From assembly GCA_964386435.1 (NCBI GenBank), contig CAYLSV010000001.1, positions 1-64,000 of the forward strand: a DNA stretch of 64,000 bases. The letters are read 5' to 3'. Positions 16,611 to 25,260 of this stretch are shown here, piece by piece (the stretch's first letter is position 1; every line of letters starts with the position of its first letter). The position numbers and the translations under genes are program-made. The DNA is from CAYLSV01 sp964386435. GTDB taxonomy: Bacteria > Planctomycetota > Phycisphaerae > Tepidisphaerales > Tepidisphaeraceae. The notes beneath the pieces were generated by a model. The model did not search any database, was not told the DNA's origin, and worked only from the letters and a program-made list of their open reading frames with translations.

Positions 16611-17589
16611 CGCCGGCCTCCCGCTGCTGCTCCAACTGCTCGCCCAACTCCTCGGCCGTCACCGGCGTCGGCTCGCTGGCGGCGCGGGCGGCTTCGAGCT
16701 GCTGCCGCAGGACCGGGTCGACGATGTCCAGCGTCTCGATCGCCTTCTGCTCCAGCCGCTCCCGCTCGCGGTTCATCAGCGCCAGCGCCATGCCCGTCTC
16801 GATCTGCCGCCGCACGTTGGCCTTGACGTCCTCGAACCGCACGGCCACGGGAGCGATGAGCTTCTCCAGCTTGACCAGGTGGTAGCTGCCGTCGACGAGC
16901 ACCGGGTCGCTGACCTGGCCGGGCGAGAGGGCGAAGGCGACCTGCTTGAACGTGTCGGGCAAACTCATCGTCTGGCGGCTGAACTCCGGCATCAACCCGC
17001 CGCCGCGGGCGGTTTGCTCGAACGTGCTCATGTCCCGCGCGACGACGGCGAAGTCGTCGCCGCCGGCCAGCCGCTGCTGGGCGGTGCGGATCTGCTCGAG
17101 GTTGGGCAGCGCGATGTGGCGGACGCGGGCCTTCTCGCCGAACTGAATGTTGAACGCCTGCCGCAGGGCGTCGTCGGTGATCTGCTCGGCGATCTTGGGC
17201 CGCACGATCGCGCGCAGGTGGGCGTTGATCCGCAGCACGATGTCGAACGCCGCCGGGCTGATCTCCTGCTGTTGGAGGTAGAGCGTGAGCAGCTCTTCAG
17301 GATCCTGATCCGCCCCGCCGCCCTCGACCTGGGTGGCAAGGTACTCGGCGGTGAGCCGGCGTTCGTCGAGCACGTCGCCGGGCGTGACGGTGACGCCCAC
17401 CGCCCGCGCCTCGCCGCGTGCCAGCTCGAGCTGGGCCAAGCTGACAAGCATCTCCAAGCCGTGGGCCTCGAACAGCGGCCGGATCAAGTCTTCCCGCTTG
17501 ATCGGCTGCCCATCCACCCGCGCCACCGGCTCGGCCAGCCCGGCCCCGGCCACCGTCAGCGTCGCCACGAAGGTCCACAACAGTCGCAT
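16603..17589 (-). CDS. Exported parvulin-type peptidyl-prolyl isomerase
   Basis: The product is about 328 residues. It has an N-terminal signal peptide (M-R-L-L-W-T-F-V ... G-L-A-E), a helical chaperone-like part, and a parvulin domain (about 160-265) with A-R-V-R-H-I-A-L, G-G-G-L-M-P-E-F and D-P-V-L-V-D-G-S-Y-H-L-V-K-L-E. A helical tail follows. This is the SurA/PrsA layout, for folding of exported proteins. ATG 17589 was chosen because it places the signal peptide at the N-terminus; earlier in-frame codons add a charged stretch. The gene lies between ribE and the aminotransferase. Confidence 0.88.
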   Translation of the reverse strand: MRLLWTFVATLTVAGAGLAEPVARVDGQPIKREDLIRPLFEAHGLEMLVSLAQLELARGEARAVGVTVTPGDVLDERRLTAEYLATQVEGGGADQDPEELLTLYLQQQEISPAAFDIVLRINAHLRAIVRPKIAEQITDDALRQAFNIQFGEKARVRHIALPNLEQIRTAQQRLAGGDDFAVVARDMSTFEQTARGGGLMPEFSRQTMSLPDTFKQVAFALSPGQVSDPVLVDGSYHLVKLEKLIAPVAVRFEDVKANVRRQIETGMALALMNRERERLEQKAIETLDIVDPVLRQQLEAARAASEPTPVTAEELGEQLEQQREAGDE

Positions 17590-17676
17590 GCCCCAGCGTA
17601 GCACGGCGACGCGTAAGCAATTTTCGCCCACCATGCGTCTGAACATTTTCGCAGAAGCTTAAGGGGAACGCAAGGT

Positions 17677-18297
17677 TCAGAACGGCGCCCGCGACGGCCG
17701 CAGGTTCATCGACTTCATGCGGTGCACCACCGCCTTCACCAGCACGTCGGCCTCGAAGTTGCACTTCCAACCGATCGGCCGGTTGGCGAATGTGGTGCGG
17801 CCGAGCGTTGTCGGGATCAGCGCGACGTCGAACTCGTCACCCCGCAAATCGGCGATGGTCAGCGAGACGCCGTCGAGGCAGACGCTGCCCTTGGGCACCA
17901 AAAACTCCGCCAGCCCCGCCGCCACCCGGCAGGTCATTCGCCAATCGTTCGGGTCGTCCCGTTTCGCCACCACCTCCGCCGGCCCGTCGACGTGCCCCTG
18001 CACAAAGTGCCCGTCCAGCCGATCCGTCGCCAACAGCGGCCGCTCGACGTGCACGAAATCGCCGACGGCGAGCGTGCCCAGGTTCGTCTTGTCCAACGTC
18101 TCCCGCACCGCGTCGAACCCGACCCGCCCACCCTCAACGCCGGCCGCCGTCAGGCAGCAGCCGTTCACCGCCACGCTCTCGCCGTCGGCCAGATCGTGCC
18201 AATTCAACGACGAAAGGTCCAGCACGAGCCGCCGGCCATTGGGCCGGTTCTCGGCGGCGACCACCTTCACGGCTTGGGCGACAATGCCGGTGAACAC
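17677..18297 (-). CDS. ribE: Riboflavin synthase alpha chain
   Basis: The 206-residue product begins M-F-T-G-I-V and has the two-fold repeat typical of the enzyme. Lumazine-binding motifs include V-N-G-C-C-L-T in the first half and L-D-G-V-S-L-T-I in the second. It joins two 6,7-dimethyl-8-ribityllumazine molecules to give riboflavin. The start is GTG. It follows rpmH by 12 bp on the same strand, where rnpA would be expected, so the two may share a transcript. Confidence 0.95.
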   Translation of the reverse strand: MFTGIVAQAVKVVAAENRPNGRRLVLDLSSLNWHDLADGESVAVNGCCLTAAGVEGGRVGFDAVRETLDKTNLGTLAVGDFVHVERPLLATDRLDGHFVQGHVDGPAEVVAKRDDPNDWRMTCRVAAGLAEFLVPKGSVCLDGVSLTIADLRGDEFDVALIPTTLGRTTFANRPIGWKCNFEADVLVKAVVHRMKSMNLRPSRAPF

Positions 18298-18309
18298 GGC
18301 GGGGACTGC

Positions 18310-18456
18310 CTAATCGTGGTGGTTGACGATTTGCACCTGCGAGCCGCGGCGGCGTTTGGCGTTGATGATTTTGCGGCCGTTCTGGGTCCGCATGCGGGCG
18401 CGGAACCCGAATTTGCGGGCACGCTTCACTTTGCTGATGCGCTTCGGGTAATGCAT
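18310..18456 (-). CDS. rpmH: 50S ribosomal protein bL34
   Basis: A 48-codon gene. The product begins M-H-Y-P-K-R-I-S-K-V and continues K-R-A-R-K-F-G-F-R-A-R-M-R-T, then N-G-R-K-I-I-N-A-K-R-R-R-G. The K-R-x-R-x-x-G-F-R-x-R-M ... G-R-x-[VI]-[IL] pattern identifies bL34. The first residues differ from the usual M-K-R-T-[YF]-Q-P, and the C-terminus is slightly long. rnpA does not follow; ribE does. It is divergent from rnc, with about 180 bp between them for promoters. Confidence 0.93.
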   Translation of the reverse strand: MHYPKRISKVKRARKFGFRARMRTQNGRKIINAKRRRGSQVQIVNHHD

Positions 18457-18638
18457 GGCGTCTCTTTCTGTGCCGGATCATCCCTGATGATTCGGGCGGC
18501 CACTGTAGACGCCCGATCCCGCCGCGGCCACCCGATCGCCGCTTGGGGGCCGAGCGTCTTCAATAGATGCTTTGACGCGTACCCGAACGCCCGCCTACTT
18601 TCTATCACGCAAACCGATCCGATTTCGCAGAGACCGAC

Positions 18639-19376
18639 GTGGATGAAGACCTCCAACAGCAGGCCGAACAACTCCTCGGCCACGCCTTCGACGACCCGCA
18701 GTTGTTGAAGGAAGCGCTCACCCACGCCTCCGTCGCCGATCACCGGCTGGACTCGAACGAGCGGCTGGAATTCCTGGGCGACGCGGTGCTCGATTTGGTG
18801 GTGTGCGACGTGCTGTTTCGGCAGTACCCGGATTGGGACGAGGGGGAGATGACGAAGATCAAAAGCGCCGTGGTGAGCCGCAAGACGTGTGCGGAAATCA
18901 CGCGGGAGACGGGTTTGGGCGATCTGCTCCGCACCGGCAAGGGCATCGGCCGGCGCGAGGATTTGCCCCACTCGCTAGCGGCGAACGTGTACGAGGCCGT
19001 CGTCGCCGCCATCTACCTCGACGGCGGCTACGACGCGGCCGACGTGTACGTCAAGGCGACGATGGGCCCGAAGATCAAGGCAATCGTCGACAACATCGAC
19101 GCCCACAACCACAAGGCGACGCTTCAGCAGGCCGCCCAGCAGATACTCGGCAGCACGCCGATCTACGAGGTGCTTGACGAGAAGGGCCCGGAGCACAGCA
19201 AGGCGTTCGAGGTCTGCGTCAGCGTGCAGGGCCGGCGGTTTCCCGGTGCCTGGGGCATGAGCAAGAAAGTCGCCGAGCAGAAGGCGTCGCTGCTGGCGCT
19301 GAACGAGCTCGGCGAAATGACCGACGACGAACTCGACGCCGCGTTGGAGTTCCTCGAAGCCGAAGCGGCGGATTGA
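18639..19376 (+). CDS. rnc: Ribonuclease III
   Basis: The 245-residue product has the RNase III signature N-E-R-L-E-F-L-G-D-A-V-L-D-L (40-53) with the metal-binding Glu and Asp. A second acidic cluster occurs near Y-E-A-V-V-A-A-I-Y-L-D-G-G. A double-stranded RNA-binding domain follows at about 160-228 (G-S-T-P-I-Y-E-V ... A-S-L-L-A-L). It cuts double-stranded RNA in rRNA processing and mRNA turnover. The start is GTG; the Asp/Glu-rich C-terminal tail is a small extension. Confidence 0.96.
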   Translation: MDEDLQQQAEQLLGHAFDDPQLLKEALTHASVADHRLDSNERLEFLGDAVLDLVVCDVLFRQYPDWDEGEMTKIKSAVVSRKTCAEITRETGLGDLLRTGKGIGRREDLPHSLAANVYEAVVAAIYLDGGYDAADVYVKATMGPKIKAIVDNIDAHNHKATLQQAAQQILGSTPIYEVLDEKGPEHSKAFEVCVSVQGRRFPGAWGMSKKVAEQKASLLALNELGEMTDDELDAALEFLEAEAAD

Positions 19377-19629
19377 CGCGGGGCGACGAAGCCGCGACGT
19401 GGCTCACCCGATGATTCGTTGATGACTTGCGTGCGTCGCCGAAACCGCCCCCGCCTTGTAGAGGCGGGGCTTCACGGAGCGTGGCATGCGAGCCTCCTCC
19501 TATGAAGCCCCGCATCTACGAGGCGGAGGCGGATTCAGCGAGGTAGGGGCGCGGGTGGTTTTCAACCAGATCTACGTTTCCACTGCGGCCCGCAGGGCCG
19601 CAGCTACCTTCAGATTGCGGAGGTGCGAT
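19377..19629. repeat. Repeat-rich intergenic region with nested hairpins
   Basis: The 250-bp space between convergent rnc and pyrE holds several palindromes. CCCCGCCT-TGTAG-AGGCGGGG lies at 19449-19469. A larger pair, GCGGGGCTTCA with TGAAGCCCCGC, spans 19464-19513. CTGCGGCC-CGCAG-GGCCGCAG lies at 19583-19603 and is followed by CTACCT. The first resembles 36557-36579 and the last resembles 35870-35891. No gene is supported. Confidence 0.6.
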
Positions 19630-20142
19630 TCATTTCACGTCGCTTGCCCGCAGCACGGCGTGGACCGTCACGCCCTGTGCCTCGATCGCCTCGCGGCCGC
19701 CCTCCTCGCGGTCGATGGCGACGGCGACGTCGTCCACCACCGCGCCGGCCTCGCGGAGGGCGGCGAGGGCTTCGATCACCTGGCCGCCGCTGGTGATGAC
19801 GTCCTCGATGAGCAGGATTTTGTCGCCCTTGTTCAGCTCGCCCTCGATTCGGTTGGCGGTGCCGTAGTCCTTCTTGGCGTTGCGGAGCAGGACAAACGGC
19901 TTGCCGCACGCCAGCGCCGCGGCGGTCGCCAGCGGCACCGCCCCGAGCTCCGGCCCGGCGAGCCGATCGACGCCGCCTGCCAGCTTGGCGAACCGCTCGC
20001 CGAAGGCTGCCAAGACATCAGGCTGGGTCTCGAAGCGGTACTTGTCGATGTAGTAGTCGCTCGTCCGGCCGCTGCGGAGCGTGAACGTCCCTCGCAGCAC
20101 GGCCAAGTCCTTCACCCGCGAAATCAACTCGTCATCGGTCAT
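19630..20142 (-). CDS. pyrE: Orotate phosphoribosyltransferase
   Basis: The 170-residue product has the type I PRTase fold marks: F-x-L-R-S-G-R-T-S-D-Y-Y-I-D near the start, G-P-E-L-G-A-V-P, and the PRPP-binding segment I-L-L-I-E-D-V-I-T-S-G-G. It turns orotate and PRPP into OMP in pyrimidine synthesis. ATG 20142 gives the usual compact length; upstream in-frame codons have no counterpart in the family. The length is at the short end for the family but all core motifs are present. Confidence 0.93.
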   Translation of the reverse strand: MTDDELISRVKDLAVLRGTFTLRSGRTSDYYIDKYRFETQPDVLAAFGERFAKLAGGVDRLAGPELGAVPLATAAALACGKPFVLLRNAKKDYGTANRIEGELNKGDKILLIEDVITSGGQVIEALAALREAGAVVDDVAVAIDREEGGREAIEAQGVTVHAVLRASDVK

Positions 20143-20221
20143 GGATCGAGCATAGCCGGCGGTTCCAAAACGGCCGCCGCGTTGGAATCGGCTGTGGTAC
20201 GGGCTTTGTTCATCGCCGGGC

Positions 20222-21076
20222 ATGAACACCTTCACCAACCACCTCAAGACCGGCTTCCTGATGGCCGCGCTCACGGGTTTGGTGCTGCTGGCCGGGTTCT
20301 TCGTCACCGGCGGCAGCACCGGCGGCATCGTCATAGCCCTGGTCGTCGCCGGCGGCATGAACGTCGTCGGCTACTTCTTCTCCGACAAGATCGCCCTGGC
20401 CGCCATGAAGGCTCAGGAGGTCGGGCCGGAGCATCCGCTGTACCAAATCACCGAGGGGCTCGTGCAGCGGGCCGACATGCCGATGCCGCGGGTTTACATC
20501 TCGCCGCAGCAGGCGCCCAACGCCTTCGCCACCGGCCGCAACCCGCGGAACGCCGCCGTGTGCGCGACCGAAGGGCTGCTGCAGGTGCTCGACCGCGATG
20601 AGGTTGCCGGCGTCATGGCCCACGAGCTGGCCCACGTCAAGCACCGCGACATCCTGATCCAGACCGTCGCCGCCACCGTCGGCGGGGCGATCAGCGCGCT
20701 GGGCTACATCTTCATGTTCGGCGGCAGCCGGGAGAACGTCAACCCGATCGCCGCCATCGCCACGCTCATCCTCGGCCCGCTCGCCGCCGGGCTGTTGCAG
20801 GCGATGATCAGCCGTCAACGCGAGTTCGCCGCCGACACCGAGGGTGCCAACATCCTCGGTGACCCGATGCCGCTGGCGACGGCGCTGGAGAAAATCCACA
20901 ACCTCGGCCGCCGCGTGCCCATGGACACGAACCCGGCGTTCAACGCCCTGATGATCGCCGAGCCGCTCAACTTCCGCCGGCAGCTCTCAGGCATGTTCAG
21001 CACCCACCCGCCGCTGGAGGCCCGCCTGAGCAACCTGATCGGCCGCGAGACCACGGGCATGTTCCGCTTCGCGTGA
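20222..21076 (+). CDS. htpX: Membrane zinc metalloprotease HtpX (M48)
   Basis: The 284-residue product has two N-terminal membrane helices (about 12-30 and 36-54), the zinc motif H134-E-L-A-H138, further hydrophobic segments after it, and the third zinc ligand Glu in R-Q-R-E-F-A-A-D-T-E. This is the full HtpX layout: an inner-membrane quality-control protease with its active site in the cytoplasm. It is divergent from pyrE with about 80 bp between them. Confidence 0.95.
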   Translation: MNTFTNHLKTGFLMAALTGLVLLAGFFVTGGSTGGIVIALVVAGGMNVVGYFFSDKIALAAMKAQEVGPEHPLYQITEGLVQRADMPMPRVYISPQQAPNAFATGRNPRNAAVCATEGLLQVLDRDEVAGVMAHELAHVKHRDILIQTVAATVGGAISALGYIFMFGGSRENVNPIAAIATLILGPLAAGLLQAMISRQREFAADTEGANILGDPMPLATALEKIHNLGRRVPMDTNPAFNALMIAEPLNFRRQLSGMFSTHPPLEARLSNLIGRETTGMFRFA

Positions 21077-21133
21077 CGTGTCGCGTGACGTGAACTGCCG
21101 CAACCCATCGGCCGCTCGCGTGTCGGCTCTACC

Positions 21134-22597
21134 ATGCGGGCAATGACGCGGCGAGGGCTGATGTGGTGGGTGCTGGGGCTGATGCTCGTGCTGGCCGGGC
21201 CGGTGCGGGCCGATTTGGCCGCCGATGTGCGGCGGGCGGCGGCGGCGGTGGACGGGCAGATGGACGTGGGCATCCACGTCGTCGAGCTGCTGCCCGGCGG
21301 CCGGACGCGGGAGCTGGTGGCCATTGACGCCGCCGAGCCGATGATCCCGGCGAGCAACATGAAGGTGCTCACCACCGCCGCGGCGCTGGAAGGGCTGGGT
21401 AGCGAGTTCGTCTTCCGCACCGTGCTGGCCGCCCGGCGCGTCGGCGGCCGCTTGGAAGTCGCCATCGTCGGCGACGCCGACCCGACCTTCGGCGACAGCG
21501 AGCTGCTCCGCCGGCACAACCTCGCCCTCACCCACGTCCTCGACGGTTGGGCCACCGAGCTGCGTCGCCGCGGCATTGACCGGATCGACGCGTTGGTGCT
21601 GGACGATTCGGTGCTCGACGCCCAGCAGCTTCACCCCGATTGGGAGCGCGGCGACCTGCACCGCCCGTACGCCGCCGAAGTGGGCGGCCTGAACTTCAAC
21701 GCCAACGCCCTTGACGTCTACATCCAACCCCGCGGCCGGGGGCGGACCGTTGGCTACCGACTCGACCCGCCGACGCGGTTCGTCCGCGTCGCCAACACCA
21801 GCGTCGGCGGCCGCAGCAACGCGGTCCAACTCGCCCGCGAGCTCGGCGGCAACAAGATTGTTCTCGGCGGCCAGACCAACGCCCGTCGCGAGCAGGGGCC
21901 GCTCCGCGTCACCGTCACCCGCCCCACCGCCTACTTCGCCACCGTGGCCAAAGAACGTCTCGAAGCCGGCGGCGTTAGGGTCGACGGCGACCCGCAGCTC
22001 GACGCCACTGTCCGCCGCCAACTGCTCGACGGCAAGGGCAACTGGCAGGTGGTCGCCGTCCACGAGACGCCGCTGAGCCTGGTGCTGGCCCGGACGAACA
22101 AGGACAGCGAGAACCTGTACGCCGAGGCGTTGCTCAAGCGGCTCGGTCATGCCGCCACCGGCGTGCCCGGCGGCTGGACCAACGGCGGCGACGCCATCGG
22201 CCGCTACCTCGACCGCATTGGCGCGACCGACCGCCGCGTGATCCGCGACGGCTCGGGCTTGTCGCGCGGCAACCGCATCTCGCCGCGCACGCTCACCGCC
22301 GCCCTCGCCGAACGGTTCGCCGCCAACGGCGAATATTGGCTCGCCACCCTCAGCATCCCCGGCGTCGACGGCACCCTGCGCAGCCGCTTCGCCTCCCCCC
22401 GCCGCAAGCCGCTGCGCGGCCGAGTCTGGGGCAAAAGCGGCTATATCGGCGGCGTCTCCACCCTCAGCGGCATCGTCCGCACCGGCGACCGCTGGTTCGC
22501 CTTCAGCGTCATGTGCAACAACGTCCCCGGCGGCAAAAACTACACGGCGAAAGATTTGCAGGAACGGGTCGTGGAGCTGATCGACGCGGCAGATTAG
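21134..22597 (+). CDS. dacB: D-alanyl-D-alanine carboxypeptidase/endopeptidase (S13, PBP4-like)
   Basis: The 487-residue product has a signal peptide (cleavage near A-D-L-A-A, about residue 27) and the three penicillin-binding motifs in order: S74-N-M-K77 (SxxK), S325-E-N327 (SxN) and K434-S-G (KTG variant). The insertion between the first two motifs is typical of class C type 5 PBPs. It trims or cuts peptide cross-bridges of peptidoglycan in the periplasm. With nagZ at 13031, this shows that this planctomycete keeps wall-recycling and wall-editing functions. A heptamer hairpin follows the stop. Confidence 0.93.
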   Translation: MRAMTRRGLMWWVLGLMLVLAGPVRADLAADVRRAAAAVDGQMDVGIHVVELLPGGRTRELVAIDAAEPMIPASNMKVLTTAAALEGLGSEFVFRTVLAARRVGGRLEVAIVGDADPTFGDSELLRRHNLALTHVLDGWATELRRRGIDRIDALVLDDSVLDAQQLHPDWERGDLHRPYAAEVGGLNFNANALDVYIQPRGRGRTVGYRLDPPTRFVRVANTSVGGRSNAVQLARELGGNKIVLGGQTNARREQGPLRVTVTRPTAYFATVAKERLEAGGVRVDGDPQLDATVRRQLLDGKGNWQVVAVHETPLSLVLARTNKDSENLYAEALLKRLGHAATGVPGGWTNGGDAIGRYLDRIGATDRRVIRDGSGLSRGNRISPRTLTAALAERFAANGEYWLATLSIPGVDGTLRSRFASPRRKPLRGRVWGKSGYIGGVSTLSGIVRTGDRWFAFSVMCNNVPGGKNYTAKDLQERVVELIDAAD

Positions 22598-22655
22598 GTG
22601 TCAGGTGTTAGGTGTTAGGCCCGCTTCCGGACCTAACACCTTATGCCTAACACTC
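22594..22655. repeat. Hairpin of tandem GTGTTAG heptamers after dacB
   Basis: The left arm carries GTGTCAG and GTGTTAG twice in tandem. The right arm carries CCTAACACC and CCTAACAC, which pair with it across CCCGCTTCCGG. It lies between the convergent ends of dacB and fliA. The same design with other heptamers occurs at 7831-7896 and 51809-51872. Confidence 0.65.
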
Positions 22656-22670
22656 AAAAACCTGATCCGC

Positions 22671-23777
22671 TCACTCATTCACCGTAGCCATCTCCCCCTG
22701 CCGGTCATCCATCGCGTTCTTCAGCCGCGTGATGATCCCGCTGTGCATCTGGCTCACGCGGCTTTCGGACAGGTCCAGCGTCGCCCCGATCTCCTTCATC
22801 GTCATCTCCTCGAAGTAGTAGAGAATGACAATCAACCGCTCGGCCCGCGTCAGGCCGCGGCACATGAGTTCCTTCAGATCCTTCTTCGCCAGGTCGCGGA
22901 CCGGGTCCTTGCCCTTCTTGTCTTCGAGGACGTCGATCTCCCGCACGTCTTTGCTGCCGTCGGTCTCGAACCACTTGCGGCTCAGCGACACAACACCGAC
23001 CGCTTGCGCGTCGCGGTGAATCTTGTTGAACTCTTCAGAATCAACACCCATCTTCTGCGCCGACTCCTCCGCCGTCGGGGCACGGCCGAGCGTGGCCTCC
23101 AGCTCGTAGTTGGCGTTGCTCAGCTTGTGGGCCCGGCTGCGGACCAGCCGCGGCACCCAGTCCATGCTGCGCAGCTCGTCGAGGATCGCGCCGCGGATGC
23201 GCGGGGCGCTGAACGTCTCAAACTTCACGCCCTTGTCGAGCCGGAACCCCTCGATCGCGTCCATGAGTCCGAACACGCCGGCCGACATCAGGTCATCGAG
23301 GTCGACCTCATCGGGCAGCTTCTGGTGGATCCGCTCGGCGTTGTAGCGGACCAGGTGCAGGTAGTTCTCCATCAGGCGGTTCCGCAACGCCTCCACGCGG
23401 TGCTTGGCCCGCTTGAGCTCCTTCTGTTCCTCGGCCCCGGCGTCGTCCTTCTCGACGTTGTCCTTGGCCACGCCCAAGGCAGCCTTTAGCTCGGCGTACT
23501 TCGCCCACATCGCCAACACCTCCGGCGGGACCGGGCGGCCCTTCTGCCGCTTGCCGTGGGTGCGGGGGCTGATCGGGGCGCGGGCGGCGGTCGCCTTCAT
23601 CGTCGTCTTGGGCGCGGCGGGCGCGGCGACGGTGTACCGCTTGGCGGTCGTCTTGCTCACGCTCGGCGAGCCATAAGCCGCGGCGGCTTGAAGCTTGGCG
23701 GCGGCGCTGGCCGATGCTTGAGCACCGGGTTGGTCATCCGAAGAAGAGGCGGCGGCAGGAGTGGCGTTGCTGGACAT
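22671..23777 (-). CDS. fliA: Flagellar-type sigma-28 factor FliA with a long N-terminal extension
   Basis: The product is about 368 residues. From about 135 it shows sigma regions 2 (N-Y-L-H-L-V-R-Y-N-A-E-R, D-L-D-D-L-M-S-A-G-V-F-G-L-M-D-A-I), 3 (W-V-P-R-L-V-R-S-R) and 4 (L-T-R-A-E-R-L-I-V-I-L-Y-Y-F-E-E-M-T-M-K-E-I-G ... S-R-V-S-Q). This is the FliA/WhiG pattern. The first 90 residues or so are Ala/Ser/Thr/Lys-rich and probably disordered; typical FliA is about 240 residues. ATG 23777 was chosen for its GGAAGG Shine-Dalgarno seven bases upstream. It is the last gene of the flagellar cluster and should direct late flagellar genes elsewhere. Confidence 0.9.
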   Translation of the reverse strand: MSSNATPAAASSSDDQPGAQASASAAAKLQAAAAYGSPSVSKTTAKRYTVAAPAAPKTTMKATAARAPISPRTHGKRQKGRPVPPEVLAMWAKYAELKAALGVAKDNVEKDDAGAEEQKELKRAKHRVEALRNRLMENYLHLVRYNAERIHQKLPDEVDLDDLMSAGVFGLMDAIEGFRLDKGVKFETFSAPRIRGAILDELRSMDWVPRLVRSRAHKLSNANYELEATLGRAPTAEESAQKMGVDSEEFNKIHRDAQAVGVVSLSRKWFETDGSKDVREIDVLEDKKGKDPVRDLAKKDLKELMCRGLTRAERLIVILYYFEEMTMKEIGATLDLSESRVSQMHSGIITRLKNAMDDRQGEMATVNE

Positions 23778-23975
23778 GCGAGAACCTTCCGTGCGGAACA
23801 AACTGTCAGGGGCCGTCTCACAAACGACAGTCCCCGGGAGAAGAAGCGGCAGTGGCAGCATCGGCTACACGCCACTCCAAAAAACACTCGATTCTTCAGG
23901 CATCCTTGCCCGATTCCGTTCGGATCTTGCCCACACATCGAGTGCTCACGCGGGCGTCCGATAACTCAATTCTTT

Positions 23976-24278
23976 TCAGGTCTGCGGCGGCGGCTCTTTC
24001 ATGGAGTCACTCACCTTCTCGAGCTCACGCCGCAATTGATTTTTCTCATTCGACAGACTTTCGGCGACCATTTTCTTCGCCGCCATCCCCACGATGTAGC
24101 CGACGACGAACGTCACGCCCATCGCCGCGAGCGCCTGCGTGAGCACCACGCTCACCGGGTTGTCGGCCCCGAACCCGCCGGTGATCAGGCACGCGACGAA
24201 CGCGATCGTCCCGCACGTCGCAGCGACCCGCACCGGCAAAGCGGCGTCAATCTCAACATGGGGCGTGGGCTGTGGCAT
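23976..24278 (-). CDS. Small two-helix membrane protein in the flagellar cluster
   Basis: The 100-residue product has two hydrophobic segments (about 17-35 and 46-68) and a charged C-terminal helix of about 30 residues with coiled-coil character. I do not recognise a family. It lies 22 bp after flhG and about 200 bp before fliA on the same strand, so it is probably transcribed with the cluster. A role at the flagellar pole or export gate is only a guess from position. Confidence 0.65.
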   Translation of the reverse strand: MPQPTPHVEIDAALPVRVAATCGTIAFVACLITGGFGADNPVSVVLTQALAAMGVTFVVGYIVGMAAKKMVAESLSNEKNQLRRELEKVSDSMKEPPPQT

Positions 24279-24300
24279 GGCGACTCCGTGGGTTCACGTC

Positions 24301-25260
24301 TCAGGCCGACTTCCGCCAGACGCCGGTCAAGCGGCCGAAGAAACCGCGATTTTCCGGCGGAACTTGCGTGGTTCGGTCCAGCCGCTGCGCGAGCTTGGCG
24401 ATGCAAAGCGACGCCGGACTCCGCGGCTCGCCCAGGCAAAGCGGCACCCGCCGGCGAACCGACAGCGGCACCGCCTCGTCGTGAAACACGTGCCCGGCAT
24501 CGGCGAGGTCGACGTCGAGGAACTGCTTGGCCACCCCGCTGATCCGGCCGAACACCGCCCGCGCCTCGGCGACGTTGCGGCAGTTGTTCACCAGCAAACT
24601 CATCTCCTGCCGAAGCCCCGCCGGGCGGCTGCGTGTGATGACCTTCGTCACCGCGTACGCGTCCGTGATCGCTGTCGGCTCGGGCGTCGTCACGACCAGC
24701 ACCTGGTCGGCCGCCCGCGTAAAACTCAGGACGTTCGGGCTGATGCCCGCCCCCGTGTCGATGATGAGCACGTCGCACTCATTCTCGAGCGCGGCGAGGG
24801 AGGTGACGATTCGTTGCCGCTCCACTTCGCCCAGGTCGGCGACGCGGGCGAGGCCGTTGGCGCCGCCGATGAGCTTGAACCCGCCGGGCGCGTCGAGCGT
24901 CACCTGCGGCAACGTCGCGGTTCGCGCGATGAAGTGGCCTAAATGCCGCGGCACGTCGAGGCCGCACACCACGTCGGCGTTGGCCGTGCCGAGGTCGGCG
25001 TCGAGCAGCAGCGTCCGCCGCCCCGCCTGGGCGAAGCGGATGGCAAGGTTCACGCCAATGTTCGTCTTGCCAACGCCGCCCTTGCCGCTGGTGACGGCGA
25101 TGACCTTCGCCCGCCGACGCGGCGCCTCGGCGGCCACCGTCGGCTGCTTGATCTCACGCCGCACCGGCCTTCGGCTCCGCTCGGCGAGGCGGCGGAGTTG
25201 AGCCGCCTGATCAAACACGCCCAGGCTGTCGGCGGCAGCTTCTTTCGTGGTCATGCTCAT
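24301..25260 (-). CDS. flhG: Flagellar number regulator FlhG (MinD-like ATPase)
   Basis: The 319-residue product has the deviant Walker A S-G-K-G-G-V-G-K-T (58-66) of the MinD/ParA group, and L-L-L-D-A-D-L-G-T-A-N-A-D and I-I-D-T-G-A-G-I-S as later nucleotide motifs. An N-terminal D-Q-A-A-Q-L-R-R-L (17-25) matches the DQAxxLR activator helix by which FlhG stimulates FlhF GTPase. It controls flagellar number and placement. The start overlaps the flhF stop in ATGA, so the pair is translationally coupled. Confidence 0.94.
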   Translation of the reverse strand: MSMTTKEAAADSLGVFDQAAQLRRLAERSRRPVRREIKQPTVAAEAPRRRAKVIAVTSGKGGVGKTNIGVNLAIRFAQAGRRTLLLDADLGTANADVVCGLDVPRHLGHFIARTATLPQVTLDAPGGFKLIGGANGLARVADLGEVERQRIVTSLAALENECDVLIIDTGAGISPNVLSFTRAADQVLVVTTPEPTAITDAYAVTKVITRSRPAGLRQEMSLLVNNCRNVAEARAVFGRISGVAKQFLDVDLADAGHVFHDEAVPLSVRRRVPLCLGEPRSPASLCIAKLAQRLDRTTQVPPENRGFFGRLTGVWRKSA

